Shown piece by piece: positions 25,623 to 37,939 of a DNA stretch of 64,000 nucleotides (the stretch's first letter is position 1; each line of letters opens with the position of its first letter). The notes under the pieces are model-generated. The model ran no database searches and had not been told where the DNA came from. It worked only from the letters and a program-made list of their open reading frames with translations. The DNA is from Larix kaempferi. Taxonomy: Eukaryota > Streptophyta > Pinopsida > Pinales > Pinaceae. Where the stretch lies: positions 15,920,501 through 15,984,500 of the forward strand of contig BSBM01000643.1 in NCBI GenBank assembly GCA_027924585.1. Direction: 5' to 3'. The position numbers and the translations under genes are program-made.

Positions 25623-25634
25623 GCTCTGATACCA
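25623..25634 (-). other. Primer-binding site, initiator tRNA-Met type (element D)
   Basis: The - strand reads TGGTATCAGAGC, four bases after the LTR end at 25639. This fixes element D as a - strand element with its 5' LTR to the right. Confidence 0.9.
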
Positions 25635-25638
25635 CTCT

Positions 25639-28175
25639 TGTCACATCCCCAAACCCATCAGTGAACTTCAGAGGTGATGGGGGACAACCTGGTGCATTTT
25701 TTTTCTTCAAATCCCTCCATTTTTACACACAGCTGGAATGGATTTCGATCTGCAACCTTTTATTCCACAATCTACAATCCGCATTGCAGGATTCAGAAAT
25801 CAGATTGCCAAACTCATCTCTCCGACAAAATCACATTCCAAACTTCTGCAAGCCGCAATGTGGAATTCGGAAATCAAAAGCCGACTTCATGATCTCGAAA
25901 TTTACTCGCCCGACTTCCGCGATCCACATGCGGAACTGAGAATTTGGAAGCCTCCAATCTCCACCCAAAGAGAACTTTTCCTCTGCAAATATGCAATCCG
26001 CATTGCAGAATTCAGAAATGCAGGAACCCAAATTTACGACTCCGGAAAAAATGCCCTTCCACTTCCCTCAATCCACATTCCACATTGCGGAATTCGGAAA
26101 TGCAGAAATCTAATTCTACGTCCCAAAAAATTTTCCCTTCTGACTTCCGCAATCCGCATTCCACTTTGTGGGTGCGGGAAGGAGGAAGTCCAACGCGCCA
26201 ATCCTGTGGAAATATTCCTTCTGACTTACGCAATTCACTTTGCAGCTATGGAAAGGAGGAAGTCCAACCACACGAATCCAAGGTTGGTCCTTGGCTTCCG
26301 CAATCCTCATTGTGGATGCAGAACTATGGAACCAGACCTCCTGCAACTACAAACTTCCCAGGCTTATAAATTCATCATCCCTAAGCAAAATCGGGCAAGT
26401 CTAGTACCGTTGGAAAGCTCTTAAAATCTCTATCCACTGGTATGATCTTCTGCCATAGATGAGTTCCCTAAGCTTGTAATTTTCTCAACTGAAGTATTGT
26501 ATATAACCTCCTCTATATGCCTTCAACCCTTAGCAAGGAACTCTTCTTGCTTCCTGCCATGACTTCATCCCTTCCTCTGACCCACAGAGAGGTTATGAAC
26601 ACCACAGGGGCCATCTAATCCCTTCCCCATGTCCAGGTGAAGTCATATAGTCCATCTAAAGGTGTACACAATGCATAACAACACATATAATGAATGAAGT
26701 TAAATCTAATCAAAGCATCTACCACATCCAATATTAGTATCACATTCACACAGTCGAATGCTTAAACAATCAAACATGTATCTGACTTATACTCAGGCTT
26801 AAGCATAACCTTCCTACTGATCAATTTCATGCCATCATTCATTAAATGTATCTTGAACATAACAAGCATAACATAACACATGGAATATCATCATTTAACT
26901 TCACAAGAAGCACTTATCTTTGGAATGAAGTTGTCCAAGAAACTGGCTAAGTGATAGCAATGTTCCACCCAACCTTAGGTATCTGTCCAACCTATACTCT
27001 TTCAACTGAGAGACCACCCTCGAGCTAGGCTATGTATCCACTAAGGAGGGATAAATAGGTCCTCTCACAGTCAAGGTTCCACCCTAATGCTAAGCCAAAC
27101 TACAGTTGGGTTTATCAAGTATACAAGGGAACAAGGAGGATACTGCTAAGCCACTGAGCTCATCCACAGAACTGCAGGAATATCAAGACACTTAACATTC
27201 ATGGCACCCACATTACCTACCACACTCAACACAAGGAAGGCCCCCTTCTCCGCTGCATAGTCCCTCAGGGACCCTTCCCTCCAGTGCTATTTAGGTTAGG
27301 CATAGAAAGGTCCAACTGCTATTTTCTATGAGATCTCAACCTTAACTGGATTTATCAAGCAGATCCAAACCTAGGTTTGACCTTCCACTTAGTTAATTAA
27401 TTGGAGCTCTTCTCAGGGTTGCGGCCTAAGATCGGTCCCGCAACTTGGTCCTCTGCAAGCCGATCCAAGTGTTCTATTGGTTGCACTGGGCTTCCAACAC
27501 TCTGTAAGTTCATCACAGGGTCTGATATATGGGTTTTCCCAACTGGTTTCACTTCCTACACAGGGCTCTGTGAGCTCTTGGCTCTGTAATTTTCGTCCAT
27601 CACAGAATCGTGATTTTTCTCCTGTTTCTTCCCGGATGGCTCTACGATGCGTAATGAATGATATTTATTGGTCAACAATGGATAGGATATCAGGTTTGTT
27701 TATTAAGGGACAAGTAAACAGAGCCATACCCTACCCTACGGATTCGCAGGCATTCTCCATACTCAATTGACCTCATGAACAGGGATTCTCAACCACCTTC
27801 TTATAACAACATTAAATGTCAGCATGGGGAGTCAAATGAGTTTACAAATTGAGAAGTGGAAACATGGGTTCCAATCCCACAACCCCCTCACCTCTCCCTA
27901 GTGGATACACAAGGCCCCTTATCATTGGTTGCCTCCTTAGCCAGCTTCTTGGTGTTTTTATTGCAATATTTAATAATTACATAATTTATAGTATTTCATG
28001 GATTAACAACACATGAATAATTCAGAACTGTCAAACACTTGCCTATGCAAATAATCCTAAACATCCACTAGTGAGGCCTTGGCTTTGAGCTCCACAATAG
28101 GGAAACACACATTGCATTTTCACAATATTTACATTGAAGCCAATAAACCCTAAGGGGTCAAAATAGGGTATTACA
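25639..28175 (-). mobile_element. 5' LTR of gypsy element D (about 2.5 kb)
   Basis: On the - strand the interval starts TGTAATACCCTATTTTGACC at 28175 and ends GGGGATGTGACA at 25639, next to the primer-binding site, so both ends have the expected TG/CA form. The start and a motif soon after (GTGGAGCTCAAAGCCAAGGC) match the LTRs of element A, which read TGTAATACCCCTAG and GTGGAGCTCAAGGCCAAGGC. D and A therefore belong to one family. D's LTR is about 1.1 kb longer, partly because of an internal repeat array at 25775-26330. The 3' LTR is missing. Confidence 0.8.
25775..26330. repeat. Array of dyad-containing repeats inside LTR D
   Basis: About eight diverged copies of a sequence around GCAATCCGCATTGCGGAATTC recur at roughly 70-80 bp spacing (near 25779, 25849, 25917, 25995, 26075, 26148, 26228 and 26298). 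Many cores are palindromic (CCGCATTGCGG type). The several overlapping open frames on both strands here follow from the repeats and are not genes. Confidence 0.7.
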
Positions 28176-28456
28176 TATTTATATTTTAATAGTTATATAA
28201 AAAATATTATATATACTAAATAAGATTACAAGCATGCAATTTTCCCTTACAACAATAATTATAGATAAGTACAATGATTATAAGTGAGAAATGTTTGATT
28301 TGTTTTTAGGTTTAGTCAATGAGACATGAGATGAAGGAGAAATAATAAACAATGAAGTTCACTTCAATCTTTTCATGGTTATTTTATTTGGAATTTTCCT
28401 ATGTGCGATGTGATTGTTTAGGCTTCCATCTCATTGAAGTCATGGACACATGTAGG

Positions 28457-28556
28457 TAGTACTCATTTTTTCATTTAAGTTAGTGTGCTAAACATTATTA
28501 TTAGTGTAGTACTCATTTTTTCATTTAAGTTAGTGTGCTAAACATTATTATTAGTG
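28457..28556. repeat. 60-bp tandem duplication
   Basis: The sequence GTAGTACTCATTTTTTCATT and what follows is repeated exactly with a 60-bp period; the second copy ends at about 28556. Confidence 0.9.
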
Positions 28557-30745
28557 TGGTTTATTTAGAAGTCTCTTATCTAAGGATTAGTCACACATTT
28601 TCTAATTAAAGGATCAAATTATCATTTATATGTCTCTTGGTTAAGGACTGCTCACACATAGATCATCTTAGGGTATCTTTAATCTAATGATTATGCTTTT
28701 TTCCAATGTTACTAGGTATTGAGAAAAAATATATAGACCATCATAAGGTTATTCTAAAGTTTCTTTAATTTCAAGATGATATTTTTTGACAATGTAACTA
28801 GGTATGGATAAAAAATACATAGTGGATCATGGGATGATAGAAGAAAGCATATGTACTACGTGTGCTTTGTAAGGCATGAGTAGCACTAGAATTTGTGAGT
28901 AAAATGTATGACTCTTCCTTTATCGAATCATTTTCTTCCATTGACTTTTTACCATGAGAAATCTATAAAATACTACATTGATACTATCAATCATAATAAA
29001 TAGGGACTATTTACTAAAAAATAATATCTTTTTTCTAGACCAGTTGAGTTTCTATCTTCGTAATAGTCTTCCATACGCACTTGGGAATTATTGCAAGACA
29101 TCTTAAGAAACAAGTTTAGTTCCATCCACCACATTTTTTTTTTATCAAAACTCACCAATCACCCATAGGAAACCATTTGAAAAACCATCCAAATATCCTT
29201 TCTTCAATAAAACCCTACTTTAAAAAATGAAAGAACAAAATTGCTTTAGAACCTTAAGCCTTTAATCTCCAAGTAAGCAAGTGTTAATCAAACTCTTATT
29301 CCTCGTATTCCTATACTCTTTCCTTTACTTCCCTCCCTTACTTAGTGCCCAGAGATACATTAAAATCCTTAAATTCTTCATTAATAACACTACAATTTCC
29401 TTTGTCTTTGTCCCAATGATCTTCAAATTTTAGTTTATATATTGTAGTACTTATGGCTCATCTAAATTCTTTTGATTTAGAAAAAATACTTGGTTTTTAT
29501 TCTCTCAAAGAAAGCTAGGTTATATTTGAACAGATGCTTACTCTTTCATTAATGGAAAATGATTTTGTTGGAGTATAGAAACAACTAAGCAAAGATAAAT
29601 AGTGCATCGGTCATGAATTTCCATGGTTATTTTAATTTTCTTTAGGTTTAACTTGTTTATTAAAACCGTTGATTTAAAAACTGGGACTTTGTTTGTTCGA
29701 AGAAATAATTTACTTAAGAAGACATGTTTGACTTGGGTAAAGGGATTAAATTGTCTCCTCTTTCTGTATTTGAGAACTTCAAAAATTGTCCCAATTGAAA
29801 TTCCCACCCCATTTGGAACATTTCTAGGTAGTCTAGAAGTCCATTGGAACACCAAAGTGTGTAGAATGGGTGTGCAAGTGGATGGAACAGGTCCTCACAC
29901 AGCATATATCAATACCTATCTTTGTACTCAAACTCCCACAATTCAATATCCATACCCTCTACACTATCCTACTCAGCATTGGTACCATAGAAGATATCTT
30001 GTTATCCACCACCCATTTAAACTTCATAAGTTATGAGGAGAAAATTTCACAAAAATGGCATATTCTCACGTGTCATCAGCCTACTGACCATAAACTAGCG
30101 AAAGAAAAATTTGGAAGTTGTTGTTTTTTATTTTTCAAATGCAACTTAATAGTGTTGAAATAGTTTGATTGTCAAATTTCGGTTTCTCTATAAAAGTGGG
30201 AACAAAGGTGGATATTTCATCCTATGATAGTTAGATGGACACCTTGTCACTTATTAGAAGTCTCAAACGCATCTCTCTTATGAGACTTATAAATTAATAT
30301 TTAAAAACTAATGAATGCCTGTTAAACCATGTTCACATGTCCAATGAATGATGCTTAATGGATGTATGGATAATTTTTTAAACATCTAATGAACATTCAT
30401 TAAAGGACCTTTTTCAACATTCTAAGTGTAAAAAAATGTCAAAAGCATGTCCCTTATGAGACATATTAATATTCGTTAATGCCTATTAAATGTTTCTTAA
30501 GCAATGTTCATTTCACATTCCACACATAGAGTGAACGTCACGTTAGAAACATGTGGCACATAGAAGCAACGCCACTTCAAAGACATTTAATAGACATTGT
30601 GTATGCCACTTTTAAAATAAATGCTACTTCAATGTTCTACATGTCTCTTAAGATATGTTCACTACACGTGACTCACATAGCATAACTGACATTAACTCCA
30701 CGTGACTAATGTTTCTTAAGTGGCATTTATTCCATGTGTTACATG

Positions 30746-30803
30746 TCACTTAAGAGATGTTTCAACCACGTTATTGATGTTGAAAACACATCTCTTAAGT
30801 GAC
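30746..30803. repeat. Hairpin with interrupted inner stem
   Basis: GTCACTTAAGAGATGT at 30746-30761 pairs perfectly with ACATCTCTTAAGTGAC at 30788-30803. A second short stem (TTCAAC with GTTGAA) continues inside it. Related sequences (CATCTCTTATGAGAC, GTTTCTTAAGTGGCA) occur several times in 30240-30830, so this is probably part of an old foldback-type element. Confidence 0.6.
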
Positions 30804-32351
30804 ACCTATTCAACATTACCAACATAAAAAAAAGTGACATCATACCAATGTTGTTTAACATTTTGCTCGTCAACATTTCTATGATGCAAGAAAGCATTGA
30901 ACTTGGGCCAAATGTAGCAATGTGTGGCATTAGTGGGACACCTTTTTTGGGTGAAAGTATTAAAGGGAGAGAAATGATATGGTGATTGCAAAGAGGCTGT
31001 TAGTGAATGCATGAAAATTATGAGGTTATGAAGAACCTAGAGGGATTAGGAGGTGAATTTGGTGGGTTGCATGTAGTGTTGTGCATTTGGAGTTAGTATG
31101 AGCAACTTATACGACATGATATTGGGGTGATGTGTTCTATCATTCATCGTAGGAGAAATATCTTGTGCCATTGGAGGAGCACTTCACATTGTTGTTATCT
31201 AAGAGATATATAACACACACAAAAGTCATTGCCTTCTCTTTTCTTGGGTTTATGGATTATCATTTATGTTGTTTTCCCATCTTAAATTAAGTGGGGTAAG
31301 TTTATTTTGATCATTATTTAAGGTGAATATTTTTTTCAAGTGATTGGTCTTGCCCAAGTTGTGGAGAGTATTAAGAAAGGTTTGGGGGATCCCAAAAACA
31401 ATCCTAACATTGTTTTTCCATCAAACATCTTAGGATGATTTTTTCCTTTTATGGCCATATGCAGGTTAGAGTACTAAAAATTGTTGTTTAAAGTGTAATG
31501 AGATTTGACCGATGGTAATCAAAAGAAGAAAAATGTAGTCATTCTCTACAACTATTTCAATCTTTGCTTTGGATGATGACCCATGACAACATTATACCCC
31601 TTTTTTATGGAATAAGAGTGTTTAACTACATCTAACTATACGAAGTAGCAAAAAAATTATGGACATGAAGCCAACGTCTTCGTGAAATTTTACAATAGGA
31701 CAAGATGGATGCCTTCACATGTCTTGTTAAAGGTAGGATATTACCTCACCCTCATATTTCCATCCATCTTCAACATTTTGAGTTTGTCTTTGTCATTAGG
31801 ATGAATAGATTTTTTTGTGAATATGTTCTTAAATTTCATATTTACCTCCACCTTCACCATTTTGAGTTTGTCTTCATTTCTAAGTTGAATAAAAGTTTAT
31901 CGTAAATTTGTTCTTGACTATGTTAACTATTTTTTATTATAGTTATTTAGTGGTTTTAAAAATAAATACGCCAACTCAAAGATTAGTATAAAACAATAGG
32001 CCTTTTTTCATATAACTTGGTTGATATAAATTTCTTCCCTCAAACCATACAAGATATAAAAGAGAGCCATGAAAGTACACATAACAATATCCATGGAAAA
32101 TATATTATCTCTTGTTGTTTTTTCTATTGTTTATTTGATTTTTAACATCATTATAAAAATCTATGAATAATATTTCTTAAATATACATAATGTAAATATT
32201 TTACTTTTTTCAATAAACATTGTTTACAAATATAAAAGTTATACATATTTTATAAATAAAACTAGCAACTTTTATCTCTTCGTCCACTTTTCAATTAGTC
32301 AAAATAAAAATAGAATTTCAATAACTTCTAATATCATTAAATAAATTTTAT

Positions 32352-32627
32352 AAAGTGGATCCATATTTCAATATAATATTAGAAATAATAATAAAAACAG
32401 CGTGTGTATTAGTAAACATCATTAATTAAAACAATAAAATAACCATAATGGATTTTTTTTTAAATGAAAAGATAACTATAGATATACATAAAGTGGATCC
32501 ATATTTCAATATAATATTAGAAATAATAATAAAAATAGCGTGTGTATTAGTAAACATCATTAATTAAAACAATAAAATAACCATAATGGATTTTTTTTTA
32601 AATGAAAAGATAACTATAGATATACAT
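32352..32627. repeat. 138-bp tandem duplication downstream of the receptor gene
   Basis: Copy one runs 32352-32489 and copy two 32490-32627. Both start AAAGTGGATCCATATTTC and differ at only one or two bases. The near identity points to a recent duplication, in an AT-rich stretch about 300 bp beyond the stop codon of the LRR gene. Confidence 0.95.
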
Positions 32628-32927
32628 GATGACGAGTTTAACAACATTTATGTTTATGTAAAATATTGTATATACAAAACGGCATCCACAAATTTACAAT
32701 GATAATTGTGAACACCAATTCATAAGTGTAATAGAAAGTTCAAACCATGATATATGATTAAATATATATTTATATCCATTATTAATAAGTAATTATGTAA
32801 CATTATTATTAATTTGTTTTTCTTTTTATTATAAAAATATCATTTAAAAGATGATACATCTTTTTTATTCATCATACATTTTATATTTTGATACAATGGA
32901 TGGGAACATTTGAGCTTGGCAAACTAA

Positions 32928-35462
32928 CTATGTAGGGAATCGATATACTCCAAAAAAGGGTCGTGGCATGTTTGGGGGAACCACCCAATGTTTAGCTCTC
33001 TCCCATAACATAAAGATACCAACCACTCCCCCAAACCCAATCCCTATTCCCATCCCCACTGCTATCACTGACATCTTTTCATCCACACGACCTAACCATC
33101 CCACTTTTACATTACTACTGTTACCAACATTATCACCTTTTATCACTGGTCTTTCATTTACATTGCATGATTCTAAAGGACAACCCCATAAACACCTATT
33201 CTTTTGAAATGAAGATACATTGAAAGTGGAAAACTGTGTTCCTGTTGGGATTTGTCCACAGAGATTGTTTGATGAAACATCTAGAACGGCCAACTCATGT
33301 AATTTAGAGAGCTCTTCAGGAATCGATCCACTCAAATTATTGTTTGCCAAGTCTAACTGCTCCAAAGTAGATATCCCACTAAGAGATGTTGGAATTTTCC
33401 CTTCCAATTGATTATGAGATAAATTCAGCAACCTCAAGTGACTCATACTACCTATGCTTGTGGGGATTTCTCCTGAAAGATTATTGCAAGACAAATCAAA
33501 TATAGTGTTTGTAGGAAGAACATATGATATAGAATACTCATGTCCCTTCATGTTAATTTCCACTTCCTCATATAACTCTTCATTATTTGACACATTTGCG
33601 AACCCAGAGAGTCTCTTAAGATGCGCTGGTATTCTTCCACTGAATTTGTTGTTGGATAAATCCAACACATACAACTTGGTGAGATTTGTGATGTGCTGAG
33701 GAATATGACCATCGAGATTATTATAACCAATGCTTAAAACTCTCAACTTGGGAAAACCAGTGAAGTATTGAGGAAGCTTACCCATCAGTTTATTTTTCCT
33801 TAAATCTAGTATCATAAGCTGGTTCAAGTGGACCAAAGATGTGGGTAGTGTCCCAGAAAAATTATTGGAATGAGCAAGGAAATATTGCATAGAACTACAA
33901 TTTCCAATGCCATTAGGAATTGGTCCCTCCAAGTTGTTTTCTGATAAATCTAACAAGTAAAGTGAAACCAAACCATTAATACTATTAGGAACACTACCAA
34001 AAAGCTTGTTATTAGATATGTTTAGATAAGTGAGAGCCTTTAGTTGACCTATGGTATATGGGATATGTCCAGTTAATTTGTTTGAGTCTAACCATAACTC
34101 TTGCAATGAATGAAGCTTTCCTATAGATCTAGGAATTGTGCCTATCAAATTGTTGTTTGAGAGATAAAGATTTTCAAGCTTCTTTAAATGGGCAATCGTT
34201 TCAGGAATTGTGCCTATTAGATTGTTGCTAGAGAGGTCAAGAAATTCAAGTTTTTGTAAATAGGTAATCACTTTAGGGATGCTACCACTAAGCCTATTAT
34301 TATCAAGATATAGTTCATTTATTTGTTTCAAATTGACAAGGGTTATAGGTATGCTAGTGAGTTTGTTAAGAGAGAGATCTAGGAAGGCCAACCTGGTCAA
34401 ATTGGCAAGGGTTATAGGTATGCTAGTGAGTTTGTTATGAGAGAGATCTAGGAAGGCCAACCTGGTCAAATTGAAAATGGCTTTAGGTACGCTAATAAGT
34501 TTGTTTTCAGATAGATCTAGGTAATTCAACTTGTTTAAATTTGCAATCTCAATGTCTTCAAGAACTCCACCCGAAAGAACTAACTCGGTCAACTTGGTCA
34601 AATTAGAAATGCCTTTAGGTATGCTCTCTTTTAGAGAATAAAGATATAACTGGGAGAGGGGAAGCCTGAATATTTCTGAAGGAATAGAACTGGAAATATT
34701 TTGACAAGAAATCGATAGAGATGTAAGGTGTGTCAAATTACCCAATTGACGTGGTATACTCCCAGAGATTTTGTTGCCGGAGAGAGTCAGGTACTTCAGA
34801 TTTTCCAGCAGGCCCAATTGACGTGGTATACTCCCAGAGATTTTGTTGCCGGAGAGATCCAGGTACTTCAGATTTTCCAGCAGGCCCAATTCCACTGGAA
34901 TAGAACCCGAGATCAGATTCCCGCTCAGGTCAAGTTCTCCCAACATTTTCAGCTGGCCAATTTCGGGTGGAATGGAACCCGAGATCATATTCGAGCTCAG
35001 GTCAAGTTCTCCCAACACTTTCAGCTGGCCAAATTCGGGTGGAATACCTCCTGTAAAATAATTATACGAAAGATCCAAGGTGCGCAATAAAGACAGGTTG
35101 CCTATACACGGGGAAAGGTTACCTCTCAAATTCATACACCGGGAAAGGCCTATGGCGACCACTCTTTTGGTGTGTGGTCTGCAGCGAATACCGAGCCATG
35201 AGGAGCACACGTTCTCGGAGTTTTCCGCCGTCCAGTTGGACAGCCAGCCAGATGGATCCGCTGTGACGGCCTTTCGGAAGGACAAAAGAGCATGGAGGTC
35301 CCTTGTCTCGTGGGCGTCGACTGATGATAACATGAATTCAGAATGATGTTGCTTTATATCATCATACGGATGTTGATGAGGATCATCATATGGGTTGAAC
35401 ATCGGTGCAGCCACAGGGAGTAGAAGCAATAATGAGAGAAGAAGAGCAGCGTTGAGATCCAT
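32928..35462 (-). CDS. LRR receptor-like protein (RLP), intronless
   Basis: Plasma-membrane receptor-like protein with an extracellular leucine-rich-repeat domain and no kinase. The family acts in defence or developmental signalling with partner kinases; no ligand can be inferred. I start at the ATG at 35462 (844 residues): a hydrophobic signal peptide follows at once ([19 protein letters not shown]). Next comes an LRR N-terminal cap with LLSFRKAV and SSWLGIRC, then about 25 LRRs (LDLSxNxxSGSIP type, with a central set of the shorter KLTSIP type). After these come an island region ([19 protein letters not shown]), four more LRRs, [13 protein letters not shown], and a transmembrane segment ([20 protein letters not shown]) with a tail of about 25 residues. 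The frame is open throughout and no intron is needed. Neighbouring LRR units are nearly identical in DNA, a sign of recent expansion. Flanks are transposons and tandem repeats. Confidence 0.93.
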   Translation of the reverse strand: MDLNAALLLSLLLLLPVAAPMFNPYDDPHQHPYDDIKQHHSEFMLSSVDAHETRDLHALLSFRKAVTADPSGWLSNWTAENSENVCSSWLGIRCRPHTKRVVAIGLSRCMNLRGNLSPCIGNLSLLRTLDLSYNYFTGGIPPEFGQLKVLGELDLSSNMISGSIPPEIGQLKMLGELDLSGNLISGSIPVELGLLENLKYLDLSGNKISGSIPRQLGLLENLKYLTLSGNKISGSIPRQLGNLTHLTSLSISCQNISSSIPSEIFRLPLSQLYLYSLKESIPKGISNLTKLTELVLSGGVLEDIEIANLNKLNYLDLSENKLISVPKAIFNLTRLAFLDLSHNKLTSIPITLANLTRLAFLDLSLNKLTSIPITLVNLKQINELYLDNNRLSGSIPKVITYLQKLEFLDLSSNNLIGTIPETIAHLKKLENLYLSNNNLIGTIPRSIGKLHSLQELWLDSNKLTGHIPYTIGQLKALTYLNISNNKLFGSVPNSINGLVSLYLLDLSENNLEGPIPNGIGNCSSMQYFLAHSNNFSGTLPTSLVHLNQLMILDLRKNKLMGKLPQYFTGFPKLRVLSIGYNNLDGHIPQHITNLTKLYVLDLSNNKFSGRIPAHLKRLSGFANVSNNEELYEEVEINMKGHEYSISYVLPTNTIFDLSCNNLSGEIPTSIGSMSHLRLLNLSHNQLEGKIPTSLSGISTLEQLDLANNNLSGSIPEELSKLHELAVLDVSSNNLCGQIPTGTQFSTFNVSSFQKNRCLWGCPLESCNVNERPVIKGDNVGNSSNVKVGWLGRVDEKMSVIAVGMGIGIGFGGVVGIFMLWERAKHWVVPPNMPRPFFGVYRFPT

Positions 35463-35509
35463 TTCACCCGCCTCTTTCAAAGCCTGTGAGTTGTGTGTCT
35501 TCGGCTATC

Positions 35510-35520
35510 TCTATATAAAG
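35510..35520 (-). promoter_or_regulatory. TATA box of the LRR receptor-like gene
   Basis: The - strand reads CTTTATATAG about 50 bases before the ATG at 35462. Spacing would leave a very short 5' leader. It is the only TATA-like site close to the start; there is no transcript evidence. Confidence 0.5.
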
Positions 35521-36261
35521 CCTGTGAAGTGAAAGGAAAGCGTCTGGAGATTGTTACATATGAAGTGAAAGGAGAGCGTGAGGAGATTCTTTCACCGCGG
35601 GCCGCCCACAAGTCAACCGAAGTCTTTAAATCATCACATCTTTCATTTTCTGCCCGATTTCTTGGATCTTATATTCATCGTTCTCGAAGGGCTGGAATGC
35701 CATTTCGAAGGGCTGGAATGCCATTTCGACGGTGACATGTAAACATATTCATCGTTTTTTCTTATATTTGATGACAAGGAGCATAGTCAAAATAACGAAA
35801 ATTTTGGAGTCAAGTTAGTCGGCTGCAAACCTACCCCACTATTTCTCTGCGATTGCCGGACAACTTTCCTTCTCTTCTATGTTTTCTCTGCAATTGCCAG
35901 GCAACTTCCCAACTCGATCGCATCTTATTTTTCTCCATATATTTTGATAATTGACATTTCACCATAATTCCGTTTTCGTTATTTTCTTTAAAATTGGACT
36001 TTTTTTCTCTTAATTTTCGTATTATTTTAAGATCAAACCAAAATTTCGATCATTTTAGTCTATTTAAAAATTGACATCGCATATTTTATAATGGTTAAAA
36101 TCAAGTTTCAATTATATAAGTCGATTTAACAACCATTTCTTACTGAAAAATTGCAAATGATAATTGAAAACATTTTCACAAAGTAAATTCCACCAACTGA
36201 AGATTCTTGTGATGCTCGAGACCTTGGCTCTATCCCACATTGATTTCTCTCGAAAGAAACT
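35521..36261. other. Upstream region of the LRR gene with short repeats
   Basis: It contains a diverged repeat GAAGTGAAAGGAAAGCGT / GAAGTGAAAGGAGAGCGT (about 35526 and 35563) and a 21-bp tandem repeat beginning CGAAGGGCTGGAATGCC (about 35676-35720). The CGTGCCCGATTTCTTGG-like wording near 35652 anticipates the 106-bp repeats further right. No gene is seen. Confidence 0.6.
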
Positions 36262-36580
36262 TCGTGCCCGATTTCTTGGTTACCTTGTCTTATTAAAGTC
36301 AAGTCAATGCATACAACTCATATGTTTTGAAGGACGTTGGGTTGTCACAACATTGTGATGGTTTATGTCGTGCCCGATTTCTTCGCTCCCTTGTCTTATT
36401 AAAGTCAAGTCAATGCATACAACTCACATGTTTTGAAGGACGTTGGGTTGTGACAACATTGTGATGGATTATTTCGTGCCCGATTTTTTCGTTCTCTTTT
36501 CTTATCAAAGTCAAGTCAATGCATACAACTCACATGTTTTGAAGGCCGTTGGGTTGTGACCACATTCTCATTGATTATTG
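36262..36580. repeat. Three-copy 106-bp tandem repeat upstream of the LRR gene
   Basis: TCGTGCCCG begins copies at 36262, 36368 and 36474, a constant 106-bp period. Each copy holds AAAGTCAAGTCAATGCATAC and TTTTGAAGG(A/C)CGTTGGGTTG. Copies are about 90 percent alike by eye. The array lies about 0.8 kb upstream of the receptor start. Confidence 0.93.
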
Positions 36581-37934
36581 TCATTGGGAATAGACTTTGA
36601 TGGTGAAATATTGTATTGGGGCGAGTGGTCCAACAAGATTAAAAATTTCATGTAATCTTTATAAAAGTTACTTATTAGTATAAATCTTATTGAATTAATT
36701 AATAGTTATTATCTCTCACTTCAAATTAATTGTAAGTGATTGACATGTCTCAAATGAATTAATTAATGTACACAGTTTCTTTATATAATTTTTTGTGAAA
36801 TCATAGGATATCGTCACACCATTTAGAGTTAAATAACTTTTTCCATTTTTTAATGATTTGAGAATAGTTTTGTTTATCAAACAAGTATGTTTTATTAAAT
36901 TTCACAACATATTAAGGCATACTATTACTTTTATTCTTTTGGGAGAGTATAGTATAAGAAGAGGGACAAGCAATGAGGGACTTACATGTAGCTTCGAATG
37001 AAATCTCATCACCAATTAAATTCCCAAACAAAATATTCAGCTTTCATTTGGGTTAAAGATGTCAATTGTCATTATACAATAGGAAATCAACTAGCCTTCT
37101 GTAGTAGGGAATTAAAAAAACTTAACTACATCAGAGGTAAGTTAAGGAAGGAACATGTTAACAAAGAAAGATACATAACATCTTGGCTATATACTCGTGC
37201 ACATAAATTGTTTATAGTTAAATTCAATATACCATTTAGGATGGAGCATTTTAATAAAAAAGATACATAACATCTTGACTATATACTCATGTATATAGCC
37301 GTTTGTATCAGTATACCATTGAACATGAGCTATGTATTGCAATTATGAATACACAAATTCTTATAAACACTCATGTAATAACAAAGAGTGTAGAATGTCA
37401 TTATGTGATGCTCATGTGATTTTAACCAAAGTTGCAATATCAAATAGAAGAGAACCCCTTCAGGGTCCTATGTAGGCATGCCCAAGTAAAAGATACAACG
37501 AGAAACAAAGAAGTTTTGGCCATTGTGGTTTATACCTTTTTTTTTCAACTTTAAGTTGGCTGACCCTACTATTCTCGCATGGGAGTCAAGGGTAGCCCAA
37601 GCCCCTCGGGAATGGACCCAAGGACATATGCCCACCACGCCACCATTGTGGTTTACACCTATTAGACTTTTGGCCAAATTAAGTTTCACAACATACTGGG
37701 GTATACTATTGTTTTTATTCCTTTAGGAGAATTATAGCATAGGAAGAGATGCGAGTAATGAGGGATTTTCGTGCATCTTTTCCAATTTTTTTGTCAACAA
37801 AGTAGAGATCCATATGATAAAGAAAGCATCAAGAACAACAATAGGTAATGCAAGAAAATTCCTCGCATTTCAAGAAATATCATTTATATTTTGGACATTT
37901 CCTACATACTCCGAGTCTTGTTAGAGCATAATAA
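36581..37934. other. Intergenic, no gene seen
   Basis: AT-rich. Two related stretches (about 36880-37000 and 37675-37765) share TTTCACAACATA and a run like TATAGTATAAGAAGAG, suggesting another old duplication. A short repeat AAAGATACATAACATCTTG occurs near 37170 and 37260. No gene is supported. Confidence 0.5.
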
Positions 37935-37939
37935 CCCTC

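Larger units (their letters stand above)
28176..32351. other. Intergenic with local repeats, no gene seen
   Basis: AT-rich DNA between LTR D and the 3' side of the receptor gene. It contains an exact 60-bp tandem repeat near 28457-28556 and a hairpin region at about 30240-30850. Open frames at 29538-29855 and 29623-30036 overlap on opposite strands and show no recognisable motif. Nothing else could be supported. Confidence 0.5.

Noticed and set aside
25738-26424. 228-codon + strand frame and overlapping frames on both strands
   Set aside because: They cover the repeat array inside the LTR of element D and read antisense to that element; the long frame follows from repeat composition.
30739-31012. 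Two overlapping - strand frames near the hairpin region
   Set aside because: Short, without motifs, and they run through the hairpin repeats.
34728-35090. 120-codon + strand frame with internal repeats opposite the receptor gene
   Set aside because: It is the antisense shadow of the duplicated LRR units.
35463-35480. Earlier start for the receptor at 35480
   Set aside because: The codon there is TTG, not ATG; the ATG at 35462 is followed at once by the signal peptide.
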